Shown here piece by piece: positions 53,806-64,000 of a stretch of 64,000 nt of DNA. The stretch is from positions 372,001 through 436,000 of the forward strand of contig JAEKKJ010000010.1 of the NCBI GenBank assembly GCA_019510435.1, given 5' to 3'. The position numbers and the translations under genes were made by a program. The notes under the pieces were generated by a model. The model was not told the DNA's origin. It saw nothing but the letters and a program-made list of their open reading frames with translations, and did not search any database. The stretch is from Caulobacterales bacterium (GTDB lineage: Bacteria > Pseudomonadota > Alphaproteobacteria > Caulobacterales > Caulobacteraceae). How positions within the stretch are numbered: the first letter of the stretch is position 1; each line of letters begins with the position of its first letter.

Positions 53806-53877
53806 AGCTTGGCGCGCCTGCGGCCAGGTTCAAGGGGGTGCGGGAGCGGGCCGCATCCTCTAGCGTCAATTCCTCCC

Positions 53878-56571
<2,694 letters not shown>

Positions 56572-57180
56572 CTAGGGCGCGTAGGCCCGCAGGAAGCGCG
56601 CCGTCGCCTCGCGCGCCACGCGGTCCACGGCGGCGTCGGTGAGCTCGAGCGGGGCGCCGAGCAGCGCCGGCGTCTGGAAGCGGCCGAGCACCATGCCGGC
56701 GAAGAACCCAGCCGCCTCCTGCGGGTCGTCGAGCGCGAGCCGGCCCGCGGCGGCCTCGGCGGCCAGGTAGTCGGCCAGGCGCTGGCGGCTGGCCCGGGGG
56801 CCTGCCTCGTAGATCGCCAGGGCGACCTCCGGCAGGCTGGCCACGGCGGCGATCGCCATCCGGTAGAGCATCACGCCGCGCGCGTTCAGCACCGAATCCA
56901 GCAGCAGGCCCGCGTAGCTGGTCAGCGTCTCGGCGACGTTCTCCCGCGCACCCGGCGCCTCCAGGACCTCGCGCACGTCGTGCAGGCGGCGCTCGGCGAT
57001 GGCCCGCGCCAGCTCGGTCTTGGAGCCGTAGTGGTTGTAGATCGTCTGCCGCGAGACGCCGGCGCGGCGGGCCACCTCGTCCAGCGAGGCGCCAAGCCCG
57101 CGCTCGGCCATCACCTCGACAGCGGAGTCCAGGATCGCCTCGTTCTTGCCGACGTCGATCTGGCCGGCCAGCCGGGGCAT
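56572..57180 (-). CDS. TetR family regulator of the adjacent efflux operon
   Basis: 202 residues from ATG 57180, overlapping the EmrB stop by one base (TGATG). N-terminal helix-turn-helix: GASLDEVARRAGVSRQTIYN and HYGSKTELARAIA (about 30-62). The C-terminal ligand domain is AefR-like (TetR_C with YEAGPRASRQRLADYLA). It is the last gene of the emrA-emrB-tetR operon and probably represses it in the absence of a ligand. Its stop abuts the mutS stop (convergent, no gap). A TTGGAC-N6-GTCCAA palindrome upstream of emrA is a candidate operator. Confidence 0.9.
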   Translation of the reverse strand: MPRLAGQIDVGKNEAILDSAVEVMAERGLGASLDEVARRAGVSRQTIYNHYGSKTELARAIAERRLHDVREVLEAPGARENVAETLTSYAGLLLDSVLNARGVMLYRMAIAAVASLPEVALAIYEAGPRASRQRLADYLAAEAAAGRLALDDPQEAAGFFAGMVLGRFQTPALLGAPLELTDAAVDRVAREATARFLRAYAP

Positions 57181-58799
57181 CAGTGGGCGCCCTGGGGCGC
57201 GGCGGCCATCGGCGAGCCCGGCCGGGCGAAGAACGCCAGGAACGCCGCCGCCCAGCAGCTCAGCGACAGCGCGCCGAAGGCGTCGCCGAACGCCAGCACC
57301 GCCGCCTGGCGATGCATCAGCAGGCTCATGGCCTTGCGCGCGGTGGCGTCCGGATCGGCCATGCCCCCCGCGCTCATCATCTCGCTGAGGCCGTTCATCA
57401 TCGCCTGGCTGGTGGGGTTGGCCTGCCCCGCGGCGCTGGCCAGGTCCAGGAAGTGCGCGGCGCCCTGGTGGCTGAGGATGGTGCTGAGCACCGCCAGGCC
57501 GATGGCCCCGGCCACGTTGCGGACCAGGTTTATGAGGCCGGAGGCGTCCTTCATCATGGTCACCGGCAGGGTGGCGATGCTCATCTGCTGGGACGCGATC
57601 ATGGCGATCATGGTGCCGAAGCCGCGCACCACCTGCAGGGTGAAGAACTCGGTGAAGCCCCACTGGTCGGTGACGCGCACGCCCAGCTGGATGGCCCAGG
57701 CGGCCAGGGAGAAGCCCACCACCATGGCGACGCGCGCGTCCACCATGCGCACCAGGCGGCCGATGACGGGCGCCGAGATGAACATGCTGAGGCCGGAGAC
57801 GAGCATCGTCGTGCCCACCTCGGCGGACGAGAAGCCGCGCACCTGGCCCAGGAACACCGGCAGTAGGAAGGTGCCGCCGAAGAGGCCGATGCCGGTGACG
57901 AAGGTCATCAGGATGCCAAGGGTGAAGTTGCGGTCGGCGAACGCCTTCAGCGAGACGATAGGCTGGCGATAGGCCAGCTGGCGCCAGATGAACGCCACGC
58001 CGCTCAGCCCCGCGGCCACGGTGAGCCACAGGATGACGGAGTCGTCGAACCAGCCGTCGCGGTTGCCCTCCTCCAGCACGTACTGCATCGAGAGCAGGAA
58101 GACGGTCATCAGGCCGAGGCCCCACCAGTCGATGCCCTTGGAGAGGCTGGGGTCGGCCTTGTCGAAGTTGGCGTAGCGCCAGACCAGGAACACCACCACC
58201 ACGCCCACCGGGGCGTTGATGAAGAACAGCCAGCGCCAGTTCAGCAGGTCGGTCAGGTGGCCGCCCAGGGTCGGGCCGATGGTCGGGGCCAGGGTGACGA
58301 TCAGGCCGACGGTGACATTGGCCGCCAGGCGCTTCTCGGGCGGGAACACGGTCATGGCGGTGGCGAAGATCGGCGGGATCATCGCCCCGGCGAACAGCCC
58401 CTGCAGCGCCCGGAAGCCGATCATCATCGCCACGCTGGACGACAGGCCCGTGCCGATGGAGGTCAGGATGAAGCCGACGCAGGCGATCACGTAGAACGAG
58501 CGCGTGCCCCACATCTTGGTGAGGTAGGCGGTGAGCGGCATGATCACGACCTCCGCCAGGAGGTAGATGGTCTGCACCCAGCTGATCTCGTCGCTGGTGG
58601 CGCCGATGCCGGACTGGATCTGCACCAGCGAGCTGGCCACGATCTGGATGTCCAGCATGGCCATGAACTGGCCCGCCACCATGCCGCCGAAGCCCAGGAA
58701 GACCTTGACCCAGTCCACCGGCGCGCCGTCCGCGCCCAGGACAGCCGGGGCCTGGGCTGAGGGCCGGATCGGCCCGGCCGGGAGGGCGGCGTCGGCCAT
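57180..58799 (-). CDS. emrB: DHA2 family multidrug MFS transporter (EmrB/QacA type)
   Basis: 539 residues with fourteen membrane helices. MLDIQIVASSLVQIQSGIGA (helix 1 with the D-x-x-I/V-V motif), LTAYLTKMWGTRSFYVIACV (motif A), RALQGLFAGAMIPPIFATAM and the motif C region GLIVTLAPTIGPTLGGHLTD are present. It forms a tripartite pump with the HlyD-type adaptor encoded just upstream and an outer-membrane channel not seen here. Substrates are probably hydrophobic drugs or uncouplers. Confidence 0.94.
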   Translation of the reverse strand: MADAALPAGPIRPSAQAPAVLGADGAPVDWVKVFLGFGGMVAGQFMAMLDIQIVASSLVQIQSGIGATSDEISWVQTIYLLAEVVIMPLTAYLTKMWGTRSFYVIACVGFILTSIGTGLSSSVAMMIGFRALQGLFAGAMIPPIFATAMTVFPPEKRLAANVTVGLIVTLAPTIGPTLGGHLTDLLNWRWLFFINAPVGVVVVFLVWRYANFDKADPSLSKGIDWWGLGLMTVFLLSMQYVLEEGNRDGWFDDSVILWLTVAAGLSGVAFIWRQLAYRQPIVSLKAFADRNFTLGILMTFVTGIGLFGGTFLLPVFLGQVRGFSSAEVGTTMLVSGLSMFISAPVIGRLVRMVDARVAMVVGFSLAAWAIQLGVRVTDQWGFTEFFTLQVVRGFGTMIAMIASQQMSIATLPVTMMKDASGLINLVRNVAGAIGLAVLSTILSHQGAAHFLDLASAAGQANPTSQAMMNGLSEMMSAGGMADPDATARKAMSLLMHRQAAVLAFGDAFGALSLSCWAAAFLAFFARPGSPMAAAPQGAH

Positions 58800-58804
58800 G
58801 GCGC

Positions 58805-59911
58805 TCAGCGCTGGGCGCCGGTGCGGGCGAACTGGGCCGGGGCGGCCTGGCCGGACTCGGCGAAGCTGAGGCCGGTGTCGTGGGTGACGTCCACCTTGAC
58901 CTTCAGCGACAGGCCGGGGCGCAGGGCGCCGGCCAGGGGCTGGCTACGGTCGATGGCGATGCGCACCGGCAGGCGCTGGGTGATCTTGGTGAAGTTGCCG
59001 ACCGCATTCTCCACCGGGATCAGGGCGAACTCGGCGCCGGTGGCAGGGGCGAAGGACTCCACCCGGCCCTTGATGGCGCGGTCGCCGAAGGCGTCAGCGT
59101 GGATCTCCACCGCCTGGCCCAGGCGCATGCGCGCCACCTGGGTTTCCTTGAAATTGGCCACCACATAGGCGTCGGCCAGGGGCACGATGGACAGCAGCGT
59201 TCCGCCTGGCCGCACATACTGGCCCACCCTCACCGCGCGGGCGCCGACGACGCCGGCCACCGGTGCGCGGATCTCGGTGCGGGAGAGGTCAATGCGGGTC
59301 TGGTCGGCGGCGGCGCGGCCGGCCGCGGCCTGGGCGACGCTCTGGGCGCGGGCAGAGGCGAGGGACTCGGCCGCTCGCCGCTCGGCTTCCAGCGCCGCCT
59401 TGGCCTGGGCCACGCCGGCCAGCGCCTGGTCCTGGGCGGTGCGCGCCGTCTCGGCCCGCTGCGGCGACACCCAGCCGGTGGAGGCCAGGGCGCCGTAGCG
59501 CTTCATCTCGGAGGCCGACCAGCGCGCCTGGGCGTCCGCGCCCTGCAGCGCGGCCTGGCGCTGGGCGATCATCGCCTGCTCCAGCCGGGCCTTGTCGTCC
59601 ACGCCGGCGACGGCGGCGGTCAGGGCCTGGGCGCCGGCCTCGGCCTGGGCCAGGCGCGCCTTCAGGGTCGCAGGATCGATGCGCACCAGCACCTGGCCGG
59701 GACGGACCTGTTCGTTGTCGCCGACCAGCACCTCGGCCACATAGCCGTCCACCAGCGGGGCCACGCTCACCTTGTCGGCGGCCACGAAGGCGTTGTCGGT
59801 GGCCTCGTAGTGGCGGTGGTCCAGCCACCACCAGGCGCCGCCCGCCCCAACCGCGATCAGGGCCGCGCCGCCGGCCGCGAGGGGGGCGAGATGTCCTCGG
59901 GACATGGGCAT
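58805..59911 (-). CDS. emrA: HlyD/EmrA family membrane-fusion (adaptor) protein
   Basis: 368 residues from ATG 59911, with GGAGG upstream; the longer reading to 59989 was rejected. One N-terminal membrane helix (about 8-30), the lipoyl half-motifs VAPLVDGYVAEVLVGDNEQV and TEIRAPVAGVVGARAVRVGQ, and a long helical hairpin between them (about 90-190). It bridges EmrB to an outer-membrane factor across the periplasm. Five bases separate it from emrB. It is first in the emrA-emrB-tetR operon. Confidence 0.93.
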   Translation of the reverse strand: MPMSRGHLAPLAAGGAALIAVGAGGAWWWLDHRHYEATDNAFVAADKVSVAPLVDGYVAEVLVGDNEQVRPGQVLVRIDPATLKARLAQAEAGAQALTAAVAGVDDKARLEQAMIAQRQAALQGADAQARWSASEMKRYGALASTGWVSPQRAETARTAQDQALAGVAQAKAALEAERRAAESLASARAQSVAQAAAGRAAADQTRIDLSRTEIRAPVAGVVGARAVRVGQYVRPGGTLLSIVPLADAYVVANFKETQVARMRLGQAVEIHADAFGDRAIKGRVESFAPATGAEFALIPVENAVGNFTKITQRLPVRIAIDRSQPLAGALRPGLSLKVKVDVTHDTGLSFAESGQAAPAQFARTGAQR

Positions 59912-59996
59912 GCGCGCCTCCGGGCGTCGAAACCTGGACTCTGCGGCCCATACGCCCGCCAGTAAGAGCCCGAACCCGGTTACCGACAAGTGAAAA

Positions 59997-60014
59997 TTGG
60001 ACGCTTCTGTCCAA
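59997..60014. promoter_or_regulatory. Candidate TetR operator TTGGAC-N6-GTCCAA
   Basis: A perfect 6-bp inverted repeat with a six-base spacer (18 bases in all) lies 85 bases upstream of emrA and 62 bases upstream of the divergent ubiH-like gene. Size and position fit a TetR-family operator; the minus-strand TTGGAC could double as a -35 element. Confidence 0.45.
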
Positions 60015-60076
60015 GTTACGTCCGGTCAATCGATCGCCGGCTGGACGAGGCCGCTGGTTCGTGGCCTATCGCGGCC

Positions 60077-61333
60077 ATGAGCGAGCACGGTTTCGACGCC
60101 GATGTGATCATCGCCGGCGCGGGCATCGCCGGGGCCACCCTGGCGCTGTCCCTGGCCCGGGCTGGCCTGACGCCGATCCTCATCGACCCGGTGGTTTTCG
60201 ACGACCAACTGGCGCCCACCTTCGACGGTCGCGCCCACGCCATCGCCTACGCCGCCTACCGCCAGTGGCGCGCCCTGGGCCTGGCCGAGGCGCTGGATCC
60301 GCACGCCCAGCGGATCGAGCAGATCCTGGTGACCGACGGTTCCACGCCAGGCGCCGGCGCCCCGCCGCAGACGCCGTTCTTCCTGCGTTTCGATTCCGCG
60401 GAGATCGCCGACCGGTCCGAGGGCGAGCCCCTCGGCTATCTCCTGGAGAACCGGCATACGCGGGCGGCCCTAGCCGCGGCGGTGAAGGCCGCGGGCGTGC
60501 AGGTGCTGGCGCCGGCGCGGGTCCAGGCCGCCGCGTTCGATGCGCGTGGCGTGCGGGTGACCCTTGCCGACGGGCGCGAACTGACCGCGCCGCTGGCGGT
60601 GGGCGCCGAGGGGCGCGGCTCGGTGATCCGCGAGGCCGCGGGCATCGGCGCTATCGGCTGGGACTATGGCCAGACGGGCGTGGTGGCGACCGTGCGCCTC
60701 GAGCGCTCGCACCAGGGCGTGGCCCACGAATATTTCCTGCCGGGCGGTCCCTTCGCCATCCTGCCCCTGACCGGCAATCGCGCCAGCCTCGTCTGGACCG
60801 AGAGCAACGCCCGCGGCGCGGCGCTGAAGTCGGCGCGGCCGCAGGTCTTCCAGGCGCACCTGGAGCGGCGGTTCGGCGAATTCCTGGGCGCGGTCGAGGT
60901 CGAAGGGCCGGTCTTCGCCTATCCCCTGTCGCTGCAGCTGGCCGAGCGGCTGGCCGCCCCACGCGTGGCCCTGCTGGGCGATGCCGCGCACGGGGTGCAT
61001 CCCATCGCCGGCCAGGGCCTGAACCTGGGGCTGAAGGGCGCGGCGGCCCTGGCCGAGGTGCTGGTGGACGCCGCGCGCCTGGGCGAGGACATCGGCTCGG
61101 AGGTGGTGCTGGAGCGCTACGCCGCCTGGCGGCGGTTCGACACCGTAATGCTGTCAGCCGGCATGGACCTCTTCGTGCGCCTGTTCTCCAACGACCACCC
61201 GCTGCTGCGGCTGGCCCGTGGCGTCGGCATGGCGGCGGTCAACCGGGTGGCGCCGGCGCGGCGGTTCTTCATGCACGAGGCTGGCGGCGCGGTGGGCGAC
61301 CTGCCCCGGCTGCTGAAAGGCGAGGCGCTCTGA
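60077..61333 (+). CDS. UbiH/UbiF/COQ6 family FAD-dependent hydroxylase
   Basis: 418 residues from ATG 60077. FAD loop VIIAGAGIAGATLALSLARAG, the DG-type motif AVGAEGRGSVIREAAGIG and the second FAD motif LLGDAAHGVHPIAGQGLNLG are all in place, with the C-terminal region MDLFVRLFSNDHPLLRLARG typical of ubiquinone hydroxylases. It probably performs one ring hydroxylation in ubiquinone synthesis; which carbon cannot be told. An earlier in-frame ATG (59990) lies in the divergent promoter region and was rejected. Confidence 0.93.
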   Translation: MSEHGFDADVIIAGAGIAGATLALSLARAGLTPILIDPVVFDDQLAPTFDGRAHAIAYAAYRQWRALGLAEALDPHAQRIEQILVTDGSTPGAGAPPQTPFFLRFDSAEIADRSEGEPLGYLLENRHTRAALAAAVKAAGVQVLAPARVQAAAFDARGVRVTLADGRELTAPLAVGAEGRGSVIREAAGIGAIGWDYGQTGVVATVRLERSHQGVAHEYFLPGGPFAILPLTGNRASLVWTESNARGAALKSARPQVFQAHLERRFGEFLGAVEVEGPVFAYPLSLQLAERLAAPRVALLGDAAHGVHPIAGQGLNLGLKGAAALAEVLVDAARLGEDIGSEVVLERYAAWRRFDTVMLSAGMDLFVRLFSNDHPLLRLARGVGMAAVNRVAPARRFFMHEAGGAVGDLPRLLKGEAL

Positions 61334-61512
61334 TCTCCCTCCCTTGATGGGGAGGGACAGGCGGCGCAGCCGCCAGGGTGAGGCGGCCACGACCGGGCTC
61401 GGCGCCCTGGACGCTGTCGCCGTTGAGGGCCACGGCCGGGCGCAGCCTTTGATCGACTATCCCTCACCCTGATCGCTTCGCGATCTGTCCCTCCCCATCA
61501 AGGGAGGGAGGG
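61332..61512. repeat. Dispersed inverted-repeat element, family B (copy 3)
   Basis: Left end TCTCCCTCCCTTGATGGGGA mirrors right end TCCCCATCAAGGGAGGGAGG. The core contains the reverse complement of GAGCCCGGTCGTG (CACGACCGGGCTC, about 61389-61401). It separates the convergent ubiH-like and Trm112-like genes. Confidence 0.85.
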
Positions 61513-61716
61513 TTACTCCCCTTCGCCCAGCTCGCGGGCTTCTTCCGGCAGCATGATCGGGACGCCGTCGCGGATCGGGTAGGCCAGGCGCGCGCCGCGG
61601 CTGACCAGCTCGGCCTTGGCGCGGTTATACTCCAGGGGCGCGCGGGTCACGGGGCAGACCAGGACCTCCAGCAGGCGCGGGTCGATCTCGACGGTGAGGG
61701 CGGCGGGTTCGCTCAT
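61513..61716 (-). CDS. Trm112/UPF0434 family small zinc-ribbon-like protein
   Basis: 67 residues. [20 protein letters not shown] and [20 protein letters not shown] are the family core. Only one cysteine (VCPVT) of the usual zinc ribbon is present, as in most alphaproteobacterial members. Eukaryotic Trm112 activates methyltransferases; the bacterial role is unproven. It lies 9 bases downstream of the Lon-N gene. Confidence 0.9.
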   Translation of the reverse strand: MSEPAALTVEIDPRLLEVLVCPVTRAPLEYNRAKAELVSRGARLAYPIRDGVPIMLPEEARELGEGE

Positions 61717-61725
61717 GGCCTCCCT

Positions 61726-62400
61726 CTACTGCAGCTGCGGATGCTCGTCATCCGGATCGCTGGCGTCGATCTCCAGCAGGGTGGTCAGCACCTCGAAGCG
61801 ACCGCTCAGGTCCGGCGCCTCCAGGAACGCCTGCTTCTCCGCCGGCTCGAACGGCAGGCCCATGCAGAGGCTGTTCACCAGGGCCTCCAGGGGCGCCTCC
61901 TTGGCGGTGTCCCAGTCGATGTCCAGCTCGCGGCGGTTGAGGTAGCGCTTCAGCGCCTTGGCGAACCGCGCGCGGGCCGCGGGCTCGGCCTCCTCCTCCT
62001 CGTCGCGGGCCAGGTCGGCGGCGAACGGCTCGTAGTCGGCTCGCAGCTGGCGGTAGGGCAGGCGCAGGTCCAGCTCCTCGCCCGCCTTGAAGCGGCAGAC
62101 GCCGGTCAGGGTGATCAGGTAGCGGCCGTCCGAGGTCTCGGCGTAGCTGGTGATGCGGCCCAGGCACCCCACCTGCGCCAGCTTCGGGCGCGTGCGGCCG
62201 CCGCCCCGGGTCTGGATCATGCCGATCACCCGGTCGCCGGCCATGGCGTCGTCCACCATGTTGAGGTAGCGCGGCTCGAAGATCTGCAGCGGCAGCTCGC
62301 CGCCGGGCAGCAGCAGCGCGCCATCCAGCGGGAATACCGGGATCAGCTGCGGCAGGTCGCCGACCTGGCGGTAGGGGGCCATGGCTACGCCTCTCTTCAT
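61726..62400 (-). CDS. LON peptidase substrate-binding domain protein
   Basis: 224 residues from ATG 62400, with GAGGAG nine bases upstream (codon 7 is an alternative). Stand-alone Lon N-terminal domain: LIPVFPLDGALLLPGGELPL, QIFEPRYLNMVDDAM, IGMIQTRGGG and GRITSYAETSDGRYLITLTG. There is no ATPase or protease part. Such proteins are thought to bind peptides or modulate proteolysis; function unproven. It follows the CnoX-like gene at 36 bases. Confidence 0.92.
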   Translation of the reverse strand: MKRGVAMAPYRQVGDLPQLIPVFPLDGALLLPGGELPLQIFEPRYLNMVDDAMAGDRVIGMIQTRGGGRTRPKLAQVGCLGRITSYAETSDGRYLITLTGVCRFKAGEELDLRLPYRQLRADYEPFAADLARDEEEEAEPAARARFAKALKRYLNRRELDIDWDTAKEAPLEALVNSLCMGLPFEPAEKQAFLEAPDLSGRFEVLTTLLEIDASDPDDEHPQLQ

Positions 62401-62436
62401 GGTCGCAGTCTCCTCGCCGAAGTGAGCCGCGTGCGG

Positions 62437-63336
62437 CTAGCTGAACAGGATCGCCGAGAGTTTGCGACGGCCCTGCTTGGCCACGTCGGACATCGGACCC
62501 GCCGCCTCGAAAATGGTCAGCAGCTGCTTGCGGGCCGCCTCCTCGTTCCAGGCGCGGTCGCGGCGGATGCTCTCCAGCAGCTGGTCGGCCGCCTCCATCA
62601 GCTGGCCGGCGCCCGCCAGGGCCTTGGCCAGCTCCAGCCGCGCGGCGTGGTCGTCGGGGTCGGCCGCCAGCCGCGCCTCGAACTCCGCGGTCTCGGAGGG
62701 GGCCTCGGCGGCCAGGGCCAGGGCCGCGCGCACGGCGTCGATGTCGGGGTCCTTGGCGTCCGGCGGCGCCATCTCCAGCACCTCGGCCGCCCGCTCCAGG
62801 TCGCCGGACTGCTGGTACAGCCGCGCCAGGCCGCCGATGGCCTTGGCGTTCTGCGGCTCCATCTGCAGGGCCTGGGCATAGGCCTGGGCCGCGCCGCCGG
62901 GGTCCCCCAGCTCGAGGCTTTCCCGCGCCATGTCGAGCAGGGCGTCGATCGGCGAGCCGCCGCCGTCCTTGGCCAGGCGGTCGACGAAGGCCTTCACCTG
63001 GCTGTCGGGCAGGGCGCCCATGAACCCGTCCACCGGCCGGCCGTCCACGAAGGCGAACACCGCCGGGATCGACTGCACGCGCAGCTGGCCCGCATAGCCG
63101 GGGTTCTTGTCGATATCGACCTTCACCAGCTTCACCGCGCCCTTGGCGGCCAGCACGGCCTTCTCCAGCGCCGGGCCCAGCTGGCGGCACGGGCCGCACC
63201 AGGTGGCCCAGAAGTCGACGATGACCGGCGTGGTCTTGGAGGCCTCCACCACGTCGGCGATGAAGCTCGCGTCGGTGGTGTCCTTGATGAGATCGCCGGC
63301 CGGCGGCGCGCCTTGAGTGGCCCCGATCAGGGTCAT
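62437..63336 (-). CDS. cnoX: Thioredoxin-fold co-chaperone with TPR tail (CnoX/YbbN type)
   Basis: 299 residues from ATG 63336. N-terminal thioredoxin domain (about 15-125) with an intact WCGPC active site (VDFWATWCGPCRQLGPALE), unlike E. coli YbbN, which has SQHC; this matches the redox-active Caulobacter-type CnoX. C-terminal tetratricopeptide repeats (about 130-299, EPQNAKAIGGLARLYQQSGD). It would act as a stress holdase passing clients to GroEL or DnaK. Starts upstream of codon 1 run into the divergent gap and were rejected. Confidence 0.92.
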   Translation of the reverse strand: MTLIGATQGAPPAGDLIKDTTDASFIADVVEASKTTPVIVDFWATWCGPCRQLGPALEKAVLAAKGAVKLVKVDIDKNPGYAGQLRVQSIPAVFAFVDGRPVDGFMGALPDSQVKAFVDRLAKDGGGSPIDALLDMARESLELGDPGGAAQAYAQALQMEPQNAKAIGGLARLYQQSGDLERAAEVLEMAPPDAKDPDIDAVRAALALAAEAPSETAEFEARLAADPDDHAARLELAKALAGAGQLMEAADQLLESIRRDRAWNEEAARKQLLTIFEAAGPMSDVAKQGRRKLSAILFS

Positions 63337-63417
63337 GCCCGCACTTTCCCTTGTCCGATGAGGTTCAACGTCCTTCGCCCAAGATGGTCGCAACCGCCCG
63401 CGGCTTCAACGCGCGGC

Positions 63418-63936
63418 TCAGCCGATCACGCACATCGCCGCGAAATCCACCACCAGCGGCGTCACGCCCACCGCCGCGAGGAAGCGCCGGAAGCCCTCGG
63501 CGGTGACGCTGGTTGTGGCGGTGTTGGTGAGCGGGTGGAAATTGACCCGGTCCGCCTCGGCCAGGGTGCGGTCCAGCACGAAGCGCACCCGGTGGGCGGT
63601 GTCGTTGATCAGGCCGAAGGCGGTGACCGAGCCCGGCGTCACCCCCAGCACGGCCTCCATCAGCTCGGCCTTGCCGAACGACAGCCGCGCCGAGCCGATC
63701 ACCGTATGCAGGCGCTTCAGGTCGATCTCCGCATGGCCCTCGGCGGAGACCAGCCACAGCTGGTCCTTGGCGTCCTTCAGGAACAGGTTCTTGGTGTGGG
63801 CGCCCGGGATCTTCGCCTTCACCTCGCCGCTCTCGGCCACGGTGAACACCGGCGGGTGGTCGTAGGTGGTCTGCTCGACGCCGTGGGCGGCAAGGAACGC
63901 CAGGAGCTCGTCGCGGCCGTGCATGGGGCCCTTCAT
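63418..63936 (-). CDS. Prolyl-tRNA editing deacylase (PrdX/ProXp, YbaK superfamily)
   Basis: 172 residues. YbaK/ProX fold: [14 protein letters not shown] segment [34 protein letters not shown], the conserved Lys in [20 protein letters not shown] and [12 protein letters not shown]. This is the stand-alone Ala-tRNAPro deacylase that clears tRNAPro mischarged with alanine by ProRS lacking an editing domain. The ATG at 63936 or 63924 could be the start. The 64 bases beyond it hold no visible feature. Confidence 0.93.
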   Translation of the reverse strand: MKGPMHGRDELLAFLAAHGVEQTTYDHPPVFTVAESGEVKAKIPGAHTKNLFLKDAKDQLWLVSAEGHAEIDLKRLHTVIGSARLSFGKAELMEAVLGVTPGSVTAFGLINDTAHRVRFVLDRTLAEADRVNFHPLTNTATTSVTAEGFRRFLAAVGVTPLVVDFAAMCVIG

Positions 63937-64000
63937 CGGGCGCCGCGGGCGCGCCGCGCAAGCCCGGCGGCCGCCAAATGCGCGGCGTGAAAGGCCTGCG

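Noticed and set aside
53798..53806. DnaA-like nonamer TCATCCACA at the GNAT start
   Set aside because: One mismatch to the consensus and overlapping a start codon; a single such match is expected by chance.
56572..58512. 646-codon frame joining TetR to a reading through emrB
   Set aside because: Only codons from 57180 onward encode the TetR protein; the upstream part is an off-frame reading of emrB.

Overview
The window is a GC-rich alphaproteobacterial chromosome segment. It most resembles the origin-proximal region of a Caulobacteraceae member, probably Phenylobacterium or a close relative. The genus is inferred from gene order, the TonB-receptor/UrcA/short-repeat character and recognisable Caulobacter-type cell-cycle genes; no marker RNA is present. 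No tRNA, rRNA, CRISPR array, phage or intact transposon was seen.

Left part (1-13.1 kb): a minus-strand maintenance block parB-parA-rsmG-mnmG-mnmE, then small metabolic genes, then rho-hemJ-hemH-hemE. Two perfect parS sites (4673-4688, 8464-8479) and one near-perfect site inside mnmG (3249-3264) lie next to the parAB genes. The 457-bp gap between hemE and the divergent ppsR (13092-13548) sits where the Caulobacter replication origin Cori lies. It carries three TCCCCA W-box matches (one more lies just after it), a CtrA-like TTAA-N7-TAAA site and GANTC methylation sites. I read it as the chromosome origin, with the centromere 5-10 kb away.

Middle part (13.5-36 kb): the origin-adjacent operon ppsR-maf-aroE-coaE; two short-chain dehydrogenases, a DMT transporter, UrcA and a membrane-anchored winged-helix/TPR regulator facing a TonB-dependent receptor; rlmN; an AmpG-like permease; a hybrid kinase that matches ShkA of the c-di-GMP/stalk pathway, including its c-di-GMP-contact residues; a LuxR-type regulator gene with a second likely gene nested out of frame in it; then comM and gshB.

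Right part (36-64 kb): an AlgI-like MBOAT/AlgX-like pair in which the AlgX-like protein is fused to RTX calcium-binding repeats; the housekeeping run yraN-rsmI-hemW-rdgB; rph, hrcA-grpE and dnaN; an accessory stretch (48.8-51.7 kb) with a small gene of unusual codon use, a long imperfect palindrome, a lipase and a TonB-like/DUF2059 gene bracketed by 21-bp exact direct repeats; an ABC ATPase, mutS, a TetR-EmrB-EmrA efflux operon, a UbiH-type hydroxylase, Trm112-like protein, Lon-N protein, a CnoX-like thioredoxin and a prolyl-tRNA deacylase at the edge.

Several families of dispersed, structured intergenic repeats recur: (A) CCCCCTCCAC/GGGGGAGG units, one of which is translated inside rsmG; (B) TCCCTCCC...GGGAGGGA pairs sharing a GAGCCCGGTCG core; (C) a related pair between hemH and hemE; (D) CCACGAACCACACGAAC inverted-repeat elements at 27.5 and 44.7-45.0 kb. 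These and the nested, fused and flanked genes are the least explained parts of the window.
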